This document shows, one piece after another, positions 25,547 to 34,789 of a DNA stretch of 64,000 nt. The position numbers and the translations under genes are program-made. This DNA is from Roseibium marinum (GTDB taxonomy: Bacteria; Pseudomonadota; Alphaproteobacteria; Rhizobiales; Stappiaceae): assembly GCF_002906165.1 (NCBI RefSeq), contig NZ_PPCN01000009.1:62001-126000 (forward strand). Direction: 5' to 3'. Numbering within the stretch: position 1 is the stretch's first letter; each line of letters begins with the position of its first letter. A model generated the notes under the pieces. The model saw nothing but the letters and a program-made list of their open reading frames with translations, was not told the origin of the DNA and made no database searches.

Positions 25547-25644
25547 CGGGAAATGAACAGGGCGAACCGGATCTGGCAACGGTTCCGTGGTGGAGCAGAA
25601 AGACGCACCGGATGCGGATACACCTTATGATATCGGGTGTCAGG

Positions 25645-26541
25645 TCACTTTCGGAAGCAGTAATCCATGACCATTGTCGCAGCGGCCATGTTGCCCATGT
25701 ACAGAGCGGTCGGGGTATTCTGATGACCTTCGTAAATCAGGTCGCCGGCAGCATAGATGCCGGGGACCGATGTACGATATCCCTCGTCGACTTCCACAGA
25801 TCCGCCTGCACCCAGCGCCACTTGAGCGTCCGCAATCAGATTTACCTGTTTCTGATAAGGATAGACAAGGAGGCAATCCAGCCTCACGGCCCGTCCGTCG
25901 GGTAATTCGACGTGGGTCATATTCCCGTTCGCGCCATGAATTTCGACAGGAAGAGCCTCCTCCAACTTGATTCCCATCGATACAAGCAACGCGCGCCGAT
26001 CGCTTTGAAGCTCCATCTCACGGTCTATGAAATAGGTGAGGTGGGGCGTCCAATTCCGATAAATTTCCGCGGCGGCCAGCACTTCGGGTCGTTGGGCATA
26101 TATACCCCATGTCCTGTCCCTCCATTCAATTCCGTGACAGAACGGGCAGTTGATGATGGACCTGCCCCAATAGTGCTCGAACCCCTTCAGAGGCGGTCGT
26201 AGATCGACCATGCCGGTTGCCAGCAGAAGCGTTTCAGCGGTCAGGTTCCCGACGTTCTCCAGAGAAAGTTCGAAACCGTTGTCTATTCGCCGGATTCCGC
26301 TCACGCCAGCGTCTTCAAACCGCGCAAACGGATAGGAAAGGATTTCCTTTCGAACCGTCGAACGCAGTTCCGCGGGCGTTGTCTTGTCCATCCCCGGAAG
26401 GGCGGCGACAAATGGCGAGGATGCGTTTCTGAAAGGCTTCCCTTCGTCGAAAACCACTGAACCGATCATGGATCGCGACAAGGTAAGCGCGGCGGCAAGT
26501 CCCGCTGGGCCCGATCCGATGATGGCAACCTGGGTATCCAT
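25645..26541 (-). CDS. thioredoxin-reductase-like FAD/NAD(P)-dependent oxidoreductase
   Basis: The 298-residue flavoprotein begins with the FAD motif IIGSGPAGLAAALTLSR and ends with the second FAD motif VPGIYAAGDLI. The redox pair is CPFCHG near residue 135, in the place of CATC of thioredoxin reductase, and the NADPH-binding GxGxxA motif after it is not evident (TWGIYAQRPEVLAAAE). It therefore belongs to the TrxR-like group that includes low-activity and ferredoxin- or small-molecule-specific members. ATG 26541 is chosen because the Rossmann strand starts here. Confidence 0.85.
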   Translation of the reverse strand: MDTQVAIIGSGPAGLAAALTLSRSMIGSVVFDEGKPFRNASSPFVAALPGMDKTTPAELRSTVRKEILSYPFARFEDAGVSGIRRIDNGFELSLENVGNLTAETLLLATGMVDLRPPLKGFEHYWGRSIINCPFCHGIEWRDRTWGIYAQRPEVLAAAEIYRNWTPHLTYFIDREMELQSDRRALLVSMGIKLEEALPVEIHGANGNMTHVELPDGRAVRLDCLLVYPYQKQVNLIADAQVALGAGGSVEVDEGYRTSVPGIYAAGDLIYEGHQNTPTALYMGNMAAATMVMDYCFRK

Positions 26542-26748
26542 TTCGCCGACCCTATCCATTCGCTCTGGACAACAATGGCATCAGGGCAAAACCTCTCATG
26601 ATTTTCGCGATCCCGACCCGGGGGTTCTCGTAGCCTACGGGAGATTCCTTGAGCAGTTTTGCAGAAGCGCTGGCGTCGATCAATATCAAGACGCAGGTCC
26701 GAAGGTCCGCAACCCGAAGTGTTTCATGCTCATTTACGGGTCCGTACC

Positions 26749-28263
26749 CTAGAGAATGGGCGAGAGAAGCCGCGCGCCCTGGGCCAGGACGCGGAAGACA
26801 TAGCTGCGGGACTGGAAGGCGTCCGGCCAGGTGAGCTTCGCGCTCTTGAAATCGGTTTCCAGCATCTCCTCCACCTTGCCGATCATGCGTTCATGGGTGA
26901 ACCACAAAGTAAGTTCGAAATTGATCTGGAAGGACCGGTTGTCGAAATTCACCGTGCCGATCGAGACGAGGTCGTCATCAAGAAGCGTCACTTTCTGGTG
27001 CAGGAAACCGTCCGTATAACGGTAAACTTTCACCCCCCGCTGTACCAGAGTGTCCTCGTAGGCATGACTGGCGAGCCAGACCGTCCAGTGGTCCCGTTTC
27101 TCCGGCAGCAGAATGCGTACATCGACACCGCGCATGGCAGCCGCACAAAGGGCAGTCTGCACGTCCAGGGAAGGCACAAGATAAGGCGTCGTGATCCAAA
27201 ACCGTCTTTTGGCCCGGGCGGCCGCCTCGACAAAGGCGATCGCGCATTCTTCCAGCTTGTCGGCTGGCCCGGTGGGCATTACCAGCACGGATTCGTCGCC
27301 CGGCATCGGCAGATCGGCGACCGGCGGCAATTCGATCCGCTCCCCGCTTGCCCAGAGCCAGTCTTCCGTAAAGGACAGAGCGCATCCGACGGCTGCCGGT
27401 CCTTCCACCTTGACGTGGGTATCGCGCCACCGGCCGAACCATTTGTTGCGCCCGACATACTGGTCGGCGACGTTGTGGCCGCCCACGAAGGCCGTGCGCA
27501 AATCGGTGACGACCAGCTTGCGATGATTGCGGTAGTTGAGCCGCATAGGCCCCAGCAGGCGCAGGAACCTGTGATTTTCATTGAAGCCGCAGACCTTGAT
27601 TCCCGCTTCTTTCAGGCGGTTGAGATAGGCTCTGGAAAGGGAGTGACTGCCCACGTCGTCATAAAGGAAATAGACGCTGACACCGTCTTTGGCCCTTGCA
27701 ATCAGCGCATCGGCCATTTCCCGGCCGAGCGCATCTTCATGCACGGCGAAAAACTGGAAGAAGATCACCTTGCGCGCGTCTGCGATGGCTTTCTTGATGG
27801 CGGAGAAAGTGGCATCGCCGTCGATCAGCAGATCCGCCTTGTTGCCTGCCAGAAACGGAACCCCGGCGACGCGCGACAGAACCGGCCAGTCGCGGGTTTC
27901 CTCATGGTCGGTAAGTCCGAGTTCATCGGCCCGGCGCGCCCGTTCCGCGCGGCCCAGCGTGGCCTGTATCGTGGCGTAGTCGGAAAACGACCGCCAGCCG
28001 AAGACGAAATACAGCGGCACGGTGATATAGGGCAGGAAGAACAGCGACAGAAGCCAGGCGACAGAACCCTGAGATGTCCGCGAGTTCATGACCTCCCGGA
28101 CCGCGCAGATGCCGGCGGTGATATACATGAGCGCGACAAAGGCCGCGACCAGGCCGAGATTGTGCGCCATGACGTCGAGGAGACCGACATCTTGCACCGT
28201 TTCCCTGATCACAGCCTCGGCAGCCGTTCCATCCTGTGTGAGATCGTGGTCCGTGGGGCCCAT
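26749..28263 (-). CDS. cls: cardiolipin synthase, phospholipase D type
   Basis: The 504-residue protein has two N-terminal membrane helices (about residues 30-90) and two HKD catalytic motifs: NHRKLVVTDLRTAFVGGHN near 245 and LHQKVTLLDDDLVSIGTVNFD near 425. It joins two phosphatidylglycerol molecules to make cardiolipin and glycerol. ATG 28263 lies 21 bp after the cysteine synthase stop, so the two genes may be cotranscribed; an in-frame ATG just before MAHNLG is an alternative start. Confidence 0.92.
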   Translation of the reverse strand: MGPTDHDLTQDGTAAEAVIRETVQDVGLLDVMAHNLGLVAAFVALMYITAGICAVREVMNSRTSQGSVAWLLSLFFLPYITVPLYFVFGWRSFSDYATIQATLGRAERARRADELGLTDHEETRDWPVLSRVAGVPFLAGNKADLLIDGDATFSAIKKAIADARKVIFFQFFAVHEDALGREMADALIARAKDGVSVYFLYDDVGSHSLSRAYLNRLKEAGIKVCGFNENHRFLRLLGPMRLNYRNHRKLVVTDLRTAFVGGHNVADQYVGRNKWFGRWRDTHVKVEGPAAVGCALSFTEDWLWASGERIELPPVADLPMPGDESVLVMPTGPADKLEECAIAFVEAAARAKRRFWITTPYLVPSLDVQTALCAAAMRGVDVRILLPEKRDHWTVWLASHAYEDTLVQRGVKVYRYTDGFLHQKVTLLDDDLVSIGTVNFDNRSFQINFELTLWFTHERMIGKVEEMLETDFKSAKLTWPDAFQSRSYVFRVLAQGARLLSPIL

Positions 28264-28284
28264 GTGTCTTCAGCCTGGCAAGCG

Positions 28285-29319
28285 TCAGGCCAGAGGCGGC
28301 TGGATGGTGACCCGCCGCTCCAGCCACGCCGGAACAGGCAGATTCTTGGACCGCAGGAACTCCGGATTGTAGAGCTTGGACTGCGAACGGGTGCCATGGT
28401 CGCACAAGATGGTGACGATGGTTTTTCCGGGGCCGATTTCCCTGGCAAGCCGGCGCGCGCCGGCAAGATTGATTGCGGTCGATCCGCCCAGCAGAAGGCC
28501 TTCATTTTCTGCGAGATCGAAGACCAGCGGCAGCGCCTCCTCATCGGAGATCGTATAGGCATGATCGACCTTCACATCGCGGACGATCGGGGTGCTGCGG
28601 CCAAGGCCGATGCCTTCCGCGATGGAACCGCCTTCAGATGCGACGGCTTCACCGGTGGTGAACAATGATTGCATGGCCGCGCCTTGCGGGTCGGCGCAGC
28701 CGATAATGACACCGGGTTTGTTTTCCTGAAGAAATCTGGAAACGCCGGCAAGGGTTCCGCCGGAGCCGACGGCACAGATGAAGCCATCCACCTTGCCGCC
28801 GGTCTGCTCCAGGATCTCGGGTCCGGTCGTCAGGTAATGGGCCTTGCGGTTGTCGAGATTGTTCCACTGGTCGGCGAAGATAACGCCGTTGGGTTCGGTT
28901 TTGGCCATGTCTTCCGCGAGGCGCCGGGCAACATGCTGGTAGTTGTTCGGGTCCTTGAACGGCTTTGCCGGAACTTCGACCAGTTCCGCGCCGCATAGGC
29001 GCAACATGTCTTTCTTTTCCTGGCTCTGGGTATCCGGAATAACGATGACGGTTCTGTATCCGCGGGCGCTGGCAACCAGAGCAAGGCCGATACCGGTGTT
29101 CCCCGCGGTCCCCTCGACGATCACGCCGCCCGGCTTGAGATCGCCACGGGCTTCAGCCTCGAGAATCATTTGACGGGCAGGGCGGTCCTTGACCGACTGA
29201 CCCGGGTTCATGAATTCGGCCTTGCCCAGGATTTCGCATCCTGTTTCTTCGGAAAGGGCTCTGAGACGGATAAGGGGCGTGTTGCCGATGGCGTCGACAA
29301 CGGAAGCAGACACAGACAT
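28285..29319 (-). CDS. cysK: cysteine synthase A (O-acetylserine sulfhydrylase)
   Basis: The 344-residue PLP enzyme carries NTPLIRL, the cofactor lysine motif NPGQSVKDRPA near residue 44, the substrate loop EGTAGNTGIGLA and the PLP-phosphate loop GSGGTLAG. It makes cysteine from O-acetylserine and sulfide. The C-terminal tail is about 20-30 residues longer than in enteric CysK, a version common in alphaproteobacteria. It is first in a minus-strand series with cls. Confidence 0.92.
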   Translation of the reverse strand: MSVSASVVDAIGNTPLIRLRALSEETGCEILGKAEFMNPGQSVKDRPARQMILEAEARGDLKPGGVIVEGTAGNTGIGLALVASARGYRTVIVIPDTQSQEKKDMLRLCGAELVEVPAKPFKDPNNYQHVARRLAEDMAKTEPNGVIFADQWNNLDNRKAHYLTTGPEILEQTGGKVDGFICAVGSGGTLAGVSRFLQENKPGVIIGCADPQGAAMQSLFTTGEAVASEGGSIAEGIGLGRSTPIVRDVKVDHAYTISDEEALPLVFDLAENEGLLLGGSTAINLAGARRLAREIGPGKTIVTILCDHGTRSQSKLYNPEFLRSKNLPVPAWLERRVTIQPPLA

Positions 29320-29560
29320 TTGTACAATCCCGGATGATCTGGCCGAAACCGGTAGCGGCCAGATGGAATCTGATGAGACCGGACGCTAATTGTCCCGACC
29401 AAGTGGATCAAGCCCGCAATGTAAGGCTTCAGGTCCGGAATGCCAGCATTGTGACGGAAATTACGGTTGTTTTCCCGCCGTTTGATGAAAAGGCCATGCG
29501 GAGATTTCGGCTTTCAGGCCGGAGTGGAAATTCAAAATTCAAAAATTTTGGTGTAAGGGT

Positions 29561-29590
29561 TGATCCGAAATTCGTTGCCCGGCGTATCGG
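29561..29590 (+). promoter_or_regulatory. possible RpoE/ChrR-type promoter, perfect -35 only
   Basis: TGATCC (29561-29566), an 18-base spacer, then TATCGG. The -35 matches the TGATCC-N18-TAAGA consensus known for the singlet-oxygen sigma factor; the -10 matches weakly. It lies 67 bases upstream of the ChrR-like gene start. The rest of 29320-29632 shows no other feature. Confidence 0.4.
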
Positions 29591-29632
29591 CCATGTAGCA
29601 ACCTGAGTGTTCGAAGCCCAATGAGAGCGATA

Positions 29633-30304
29633 ATGGAAACAAACGTGACCGGACTGGATGAATTGCTGGCCGGATATGCGGCCGGGACATTGTCCTATCC
29701 GGCACAGGCACTCGTTGGAGCGCATCTGGAATTGAGCGACCGCAACAGGGGCTATGTTTCGTCTCTTGAAACTCTGGCCGGTCTGGATCTGGATGGGACC
29801 GAGCCGGTCCCGCTGACCGACCGCGATACGGCTCTCGGTGCGATATTCAGCTCCGAAATGCCATTGCCCAGCGACTTTGCACCCGCCACCCAGGAGCCCG
29901 CCACCCGGGAGATGACTTCGGATGTCCTTGCGGTGCCGCGCTCCCTGCAGGCCATCATTGGGTCGTCAATGAAGGGTGTTGCCTGGAAGACCCTCCTGCC
30001 GGGTGTGCGGGAATGCAGGTTCGGTGAGATTGACGGCTGCAACACCAGCCTGCTGTGGGTGCGCGGTGGACGGGCATTGCCGTCCCATACTCATCATGGC
30101 GCCGAACTGACGCTGGTCCTGCAGGGGGGATTCAGCGACGATGACGGGCACTTCGTCACCGGAGACATCGCCTTTGCCGACGGCGATGTGGATCACAAGC
30201 CCATTGCCGACAAGGGCGAGGATTGCATCTGTTTCGCGGTTACGGCCGGCCGCCTTGAATTGACGGGCCCCATCGGACGCTGGTTCGCCCCTTTTATCAG
30301 CTAG
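29633..30304 (+). CDS. ChrR-like cupin protein with degenerate anti-sigma domain
   Basis: The 223-residue protein matches ChrR, the zinc anti-sigma factor of the singlet-oxygen sigma factor RpoE. The N-terminal part has the ChrR layout (DELLAGYAAGTLSYPAQALVGAHLELS), but the Cys pair that should follow the His is missing (SDRN) and the N-terminal His is also absent. The C-terminal cupin keeps its metal ligands (HTHHGAEL and GDVDHKP). No sigma factor gene is adjacent. It may thus be a paralogue that senses through the cupin without zinc-dependent sigma binding. ATG 29633 follows GAGAG; ATG 29621 is possible. The SDR gene follows by 119 bp. Confidence 0.85.
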   Translation: METNVTGLDELLAGYAAGTLSYPAQALVGAHLELSDRNRGYVSSLETLAGLDLDGTEPVPLTDRDTALGAIFSSEMPLPSDFAPATQEPATREMTSDVLAVPRSLQAIIGSSMKGVAWKTLLPGVRECRFGEIDGCNTSLLWVRGGRALPSHTHHGAELTLVLQGGFSDDDGHFVTGDIAFADGDVDHKPIADKGEDCICFAVTAGRLELTGPIGRWFAPFIS

Positions 30305-30423
30305 AGTTCATTGCGTTTGATTCGCGTCATTTGTCCGGGTCGATTTTGGCCCCCGCCGTCGTTGCCTTGAAAGCGATCCGGTCATCAGCCGCTTGCGTAA
30401 AACACGAAAGCGAGGTGATTGAG

Positions 30424-31233
30424 GTGTACGCAAAATCATATGTCGCGTCTCCCGAGGACGGATGCGCCTGGGTGACCGGTGCCAGCTCAGGTATCGGACG
30501 GGCCCTGGCGCTGGATCTGGCGCGCGATGGCTGGCGTGTCGCCGCGACGGCACGTTCCGGAGACGCGCTTGAGGAACTCGGCAGCCTGTCCGGTGAATTG
30601 CCGGGAGAAATTCATGCCTTTCCGGCAGACATCACCGATACCCGGCAAATGGTCGATATTTGCGGGTCGATAGTCAGAAAATTCGGAAACCTGGCGCTTG
30701 TGATCGCCAACGCAGGCATTTACCTGCCGCAGGACGGGTTGAACGGCAAAGCCGAAGATTACCGCAGCAGTTTTGACGTCAATCTCATGGGAACGGTCAA
30801 CACACTGCTTCCGGCCATCGATGCGATGAAGTCACAAGGCCGGGGGCAGATCGCGGTCGTTTCTTCCGCCGCCGGATACAGGGGACTGCCCACGGCCGCC
30901 GCTTACGGCGCCACCAAGGCCGGTCTGAGCAATCTTGCCGAGGCGCTGAAATTCGATCTGGACGGCGCCGGTATCCGCATACAACTCGTCAGCCCGGGCT
31001 TCGTCGATACGCCGGCCACCAGGTCCAATCCGTTCCCGATGCCTTATCTCGTTTCCGTGGAAGACGCCGTGGAGCAGATTCGCAAGGGACTTGTCCATCC
31101 GCGGAAGTTCGAAATCGCGTTTCCCAAGGCGTTTGTCCGCCAACTCAAATTGCTGCGCATTCTGCCTTACGGATGGTATTTTCCACTCGTCGCGAGAGCG
31201 ACCGGGTGGAACAGGAAACGCGCGGGTAACTGA
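30424..31233 (+). CDS. short-chain dehydrogenase/reductase
   Basis: The 269-residue SDR has the NAD(P) motif TGASSGIG, NAG in IANAGIY, the catalytic Ser in VVSSAAGY and YGATKAG (YxxxK). GTG 30424 is chosen because GAGGTGA lies seven bases upstream and the Rossmann strand follows; a longer frame from 30331 lacks homology-like residues. SDR genes beside ChrR-like cupins and cyclopropane-synthase genes are known in RpoE/ChrR regulons of photosynthetic relatives. Here it follows the ChrR-like gene and converges on the lipid operon. The substrate is unknown. Confidence 0.85.
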   Translation: MYAKSYVASPEDGCAWVTGASSGIGRALALDLARDGWRVAATARSGDALEELGSLSGELPGEIHAFPADITDTRQMVDICGSIVRKFGNLALVIANAGIYLPQDGLNGKAEDYRSSFDVNLMGTVNTLLPAIDAMKSQGRGQIAVVSSAAGYRGLPTAAAYGATKAGLSNLAEALKFDLDGAGIRIQLVSPGFVDTPATRSNPFPMPYLVSVEDAVEQIRKGLVHPRKFEIAFPKAFVRQLKLLRILPYGWYFPLVARATGWNRKRAGN

Positions 31234-31323
31234 CCGGATCCGACTTCTTTCATTCGGATCCGCATGAAAGTGGAGACGTCGGGCGCAAAACCCGGCTCTC
31301 GCGTGCCGACCAATACGCCGGTC

Positions 31324-32553
31324 TCAAGACGCTTTTTCGTAGACCATCTGCCGAACGTCGATGTTGCCTGAGCGGAAACCCGCTTCGCAGTAGTGCAAAT
31401 AGAATTCCCAGAGCCGCTTGAACTTGTCGTCGAAGCCCAGGGGCCGGATCCGCGGCCACGCCTGACGGAAACTCTGCCGCCATTCGGCAAGCGTTCGGGC
31501 ATAGTCCTGGCCGAATATTGTCTGGTCCGTAAGGTTCAGGCCCAGCGACTTGCTGATTTCTGTAAGCTTGCCGGGCGGTGGCAGCATACCGCCTGGAAAG
31601 ATATAGCGCTGAATGAAATCGGTTCCCCGCCGGTAGTCATCGAACATCTTGTCCTGAATGGTGATGATCTGAAGGCCGGCCTTGCCGCCGGGTTTCAGGC
31701 ATCTGGACACCTGGCTGAAATAGGTCGGCCAGTATTTTTCGCCCACCGCCTCGAACATTTCGATTGACGCGATCCGGTCGAATATACCCTGTTCGTCCCG
31801 GTAGTCCTGAAAGACGACTTCCACCTTTTCGCTCAATCCCGCCTTGAAGATCCGCTCTCTTGCATAGTCGAACTGTTCCCTGGAAATGGTCAGCGCGCGT
31901 ACATGGGCGCCGACGGTCTTGGCTACATGTTCGGCAAAACCGCCCCAGCCACAGCCGATTTCCAGAACCTTGTGCCCAGGTTCAATGCCGGTATGGCGGA
32001 TCAGGGAACTGTATTTTTCCGCCTGGGCCTGTTCCAGATTGTTGGTCCCGTTGCTGTAGATCGCGGAGGAATAGGTCATCGACGGGTCGAGCCACTCCTT
32101 GTAGAAGGCGTTCCCGAGATCGTAGTGGGCGGAAATGTTCCGTTTGGACCCGCGCTTCGTGTTGGTATTCAGCCAGTGGCGAACCGACAGCAGGATGCGC
32201 GTAAATGGACGGCCTTGCAGAACCTCCATCATCGAGCCCTGGTTGATGCAGAAGACTTCCAGGAAGGTTGTCACATCCGGCGAGGACCAGTATCCGGCCA
32301 TGAAGGCTTCGCCGACACCGACATCTCCCGCCCGCACCACCATACGGAAAAAGCGCCAGTTGTGGATTGTCAGGACACCGCGCGGACCGTCTTCAGTACC
32401 CTTGATGAGGAATGTCCTGCCGTCCGGAAAGGCGACTTCAAGGGCCCCATAGCGAAGCTTGAGCGCCAGACCGGCGGCTATTCGCACAAGCCGGGATGTC
32501 CCTTTCAATGTATTGCGGAAATTGTCTGGTGTCAGGACAATCGGCTCATTCAT
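31324..32553 (-). CDS. cyclopropane-fatty-acyl-phospholipid synthase-like methyltransferase
   Basis: The 409-residue SAM-dependent enzyme has the CFA synthase features SAHYDLGNAFYKEWLDPSMTYSSAIY, the SAM motif VLEIGCGWGGFAEH and QIITIQDKMFDDYRRGTDFIQRYIFPGG. It adds a methylene or methyl group to unsaturated fatty acyl chains of membrane phospholipids. ATG 32553 has AAGAGG seven bases upstream. It is third of the FAD oxidoreductase-DUF1365-methyltransferase operon. Related gene sets in Rhodobacter are under RpoE/ChrR control and include furan-fatty-acid enzymes, so the product may be a cyclopropane or a methylated acyl chain. Confidence 0.9.
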   Translation of the reverse strand: MNEPIVLTPDNFRNTLKGTSRLVRIAAGLALKLRYGALEVAFPDGRTFLIKGTEDGPRGVLTIHNWRFFRMVVRAGDVGVGEAFMAGYWSSPDVTTFLEVFCINQGSMMEVLQGRPFTRILLSVRHWLNTNTKRGSKRNISAHYDLGNAFYKEWLDPSMTYSSAIYSNGTNNLEQAQAEKYSSLIRHTGIEPGHKVLEIGCGWGGFAEHVAKTVGAHVRALTISREQFDYARERIFKAGLSEKVEVVFQDYRDEQGIFDRIASIEMFEAVGEKYWPTYFSQVSRCLKPGGKAGLQIITIQDKMFDDYRRGTDFIQRYIFPGGMLPPPGKLTEISKSLGLNLTDQTIFGQDYARTLAEWRQSFRQAWPRIRPLGFDDKFKRLWEFYLHYCEAGFRSGNIDVRQMVYEKAS

Positions 32554-32572
32554 GGCAGAACCTCTTGAAATA

Positions 32573-33418
32573 TCAGCTCTTTGAAGCCAGCGACGCATGG
32601 CGGGAATGTTCGTTGGTCCCATGCTTTTTCTTGGGGCCGGAATGAAATGGTACACGCTTGCGCCAGATTTTAAAGGCTTCCCAGTGAATGGCGCAAACTA
32701 CCTTTAAGGTCAGAAACGGTACGCGCAGGCACTCACGGAGAATGTTCCGGCTCGTGAATGGTTCCTTTGCTCCGGAAAAAGTCGCGGACAGCAGCGGGCC
32801 ATCAACGTCTTTTTCAAGAATACGCACCCTGACCGCGTCGCCCGGAGGCAACATGCGGAAGTGATACCGCTGATCCATGCCGATAAAGGGCGAGACGTGG
32901 AATTCCTTCCGTTGCTCCTGACGCACGCCGGCATCGCTCAACTGGCCGGGTTCGAGCGGTGCCACATAGGTATGCATTCCCCCGAACGTGTTGCGGACTT
33001 CGTAGACAAGCGCGATCAGTTGCCCCTCGGCACCGTAGGCGTAATAGACGCTGAGCGGATTGAAGTCGTATCCGAGCATCCTCGGATAGGCGAGGAGAAG
33101 GATGCGGGCAGGTGCCGTGAGGCCCTGATCGCCCAGAAGACCTTCGATATGCTTCCTGAGATCGGAACCGTCCCTCGGACCGTGATCCTTTTCGTGAAAG
33201 GAAAGAAGATTGAAGCGGTTGCGTGAAAACAACCGGCTTGAACTTTCCGCCTCATCAAGACGGTCCAGGTCGATGAGGAGCGTAAAAACCGAATAGGCGA
33301 ACCGATGCTCCTTCGGTTTCATGCGGGCATGCATGACCGAACCGCTGTAAAGAGCGGCCGCGCCTGCCGGAACGGGTCCGTTGTCGCTCAGCCGGTTTGA
33401 ACGCGGGTTCTTCTTCAT
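32573..33418 (-). CDS. DUF1365 family protein
   Basis: The 281-residue protein matches DUF1365, whose members nearly always lie between a flavin amine-oxidase-like gene and a CFA-synthase-like gene, exactly as here. Visible family patterns include GSVMHARMKPKEHRFAYSVF, YPRMLGYDFNPLSVYYAY and FHVSPFIGMDQRYHFR. Its reaction is unproven, but co-occurrence suggests a role in modifying unsaturated fatty acyl chains. It overlaps the upstream gene by 4 bp (ATGA) and precedes the methyltransferase gene by 19 bp. Confidence 0.88.
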   Translation of the reverse strand: MKKNPRSNRLSDNGPVPAGAAALYSGSVMHARMKPKEHRFAYSVFTLLIDLDRLDEAESSSRLFSRNRFNLLSFHEKDHGPRDGSDLRKHIEGLLGDQGLTAPARILLLAYPRMLGYDFNPLSVYYAYGAEGQLIALVYEVRNTFGGMHTYVAPLEPGQLSDAGVRQEQRKEFHVSPFIGMDQRYHFRMLPPGDAVRVRILEKDVDGPLLSATFSGAKEPFTSRNILRECLRVPFLTLKVVCAIHWEAFKIWRKRVPFHSGPKKKHGTNEHSRHASLASKS

Positions 33419-34713
33419 TCGGCAGCGTCCTGATAGCGAATTGGCGGTTCCGGCGCCTCCCAGGGCACCCGGGCGCCCAACGCCCTGGCGACAGCCAGGC
33501 CTGATTTGAGACCGTCTTCATGAAATCCGTTGCCGCTCCAGGCACCGCAGAACCAGGTGTTGCCGATCCCCTGAATGTCGGTCAGGCGCTTTTGGGCCGC
33601 CAGCGCGGACGCATCGAATTGCGGGTGATCGTATACATATTTGGCGAATGTCCGGTCCTCGCGCGGCGCTTCGAACGGGTTGAGGGTGACGAAAAGCGGC
33701 TTTTCAGGATGAATGTTCTGCAGCCGGTTCATCCAGTAGCTGACCGTGACGTCCCGTGTTTCACCGCCATCCCTGTCGGACAGGTAATTCCACGATGCCC
33801 AGACCCTTTTGTTTCTCGGCATGAGATTTTCATCCCTGTGCAGGTAGACTTCATTCGGCCGGTAGCGGATGGAACCGAGGATCTCGCGTTCCAGCTGGCT
33901 TGGATCCGCCAGCATGGCCAGGTTCTGGTCCGTGTGCCCGGCGAGCACGACGTGGTCGAAAACATCCCTGTGGCCGGATGTGTCGCAGACGATCACTCTG
34001 CCGTCCTCCCTAAGGATTTCAACAACCGTCGTGCCGAGCCGCATCCTGCCTTTGAGCGGGGCCAGAAGCCGGTTCACATAGTTCCTGCTGCCCCCGGATA
34101 CGGTCCGCCAGCGCGGCCTGTCGAAGGAAAGCAGGCGGTGGTTTTCGAAGAAGGCGACAAAACTTTCAGCCGGGTAGGCGTGCATTTCAGCGACCGGAGT
34201 GGACCAGATGGCAGCTCCCATAGCCAGAAGGTAGTCGTTGATGAAACCGCGCGAATAGCCTTCCTTTTCCAGATACCCGCCAAGCGACTGGCCGCGAAGC
34301 GCTCCTGCCCTCAGGTCCTCCACGGCACGTTTGTTGAAGCGGAAAATGTCGCGCAGCATGCGCAGGAACGCCGGTGAAACGAGGTTCCTCCGTTGCGCGA
34401 ACAACCCGTTCAAGCTGTGACCGGACCATTCGAGTGCCCCGTTGTCGGCCGAAAGCGCGAAACTCATGTCGCTCGACTCGCTCGCGACGCCAAGATGGTC
34501 GAGGAGAGCGGTAAAATTCGGATAGTTGAGTTCGTTATAGACAATGAAGCCTGTGTCGACACTCAGTCTGGTTCCGTCGTAGTCGATGTCGGCCGTCGCG
34601 CTATGCCCGCCTGGCCGCATCCGTTTTTCGTACAAGACGACATCGTGAGTGTAGCTGAGTGCCCAAGCTGCGCTGTTTCCGGAAATTCCGGAGCCGATGA
34701 CGGCAATCCGCAT
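33415..34713 (-). CDS. flavin amine-oxidase-family FAD oxidoreductase
   Basis: The 432-residue enzyme starts with the FAD motif IAVIGSGISGNSAAWALS and VVLYEKRMRPGGHSAT, and ends with TWFCGAWSGNGFHEDGLKSG, the dinucleotide-binding C-terminal motif. It belongs to the group coupled with DUF1365 and CFA-synthase-like proteins in RpoE-controlled membrane-lipid operons and probably oxidises or desaturates acyl chains. ATG 34713 has AGGA about seven bases upstream and gives the Rossmann strand directly; ATG 34746 is also in frame. A promoter of the RpoE/ChrR type lies 77 bases upstream. Confidence 0.88.
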   Translation of the reverse strand: MRIAVIGSGISGNSAAWALSYTHDVVLYEKRMRPGGHSATADIDYDGTRLSVDTGFIVYNELNYPNFTALLDHLGVASESSDMSFALSADNGALEWSGHSLNGLFAQRRNLVSPAFLRMLRDIFRFNKRAVEDLRAGALRGQSLGGYLEKEGYSRGFINDYLLAMGAAIWSTPVAEMHAYPAESFVAFFENHRLLSFDRPRWRTVSGGSRNYVNRLLAPLKGRMRLGTTVVEILREDGRVIVCDTSGHRDVFDHVVLAGHTDQNLAMLADPSQLEREILGSIRYRPNEVYLHRDENLMPRNKRVWASWNYLSDRDGGETRDVTVSYWMNRLQNIHPEKPLFVTLNPFEAPREDRTFAKYVYDHPQFDASALAAQKRLTDIQGIGNTWFCGAWSGNGFHEDGLKSGLAVARALGARVPWEAPEPPIRYQDAAE

Positions 34714-34789
34714 GTCTGATCCTTTGGTGTCCCCCGGCTGGTCCATGGGACGTCCGGCGGTGAACTTGTTCCAGTTTGTTTTCCGGAGT

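Noticed and set aside
25280..25579. Overlapping frames on both strands inside the alaX-proximal repeat
   Set aside because: They are by-products of the inverted repeat; both strands give the same C-terminal residues because the ends are palindromic.
26659..28668. 669-codon plus-strand frame opposite the cardiolipin synthase gene
   Set aside because: It is the complement of a gene with both HKD motifs; the plus-strand product has no recognisable domain and no ribosome-binding site.
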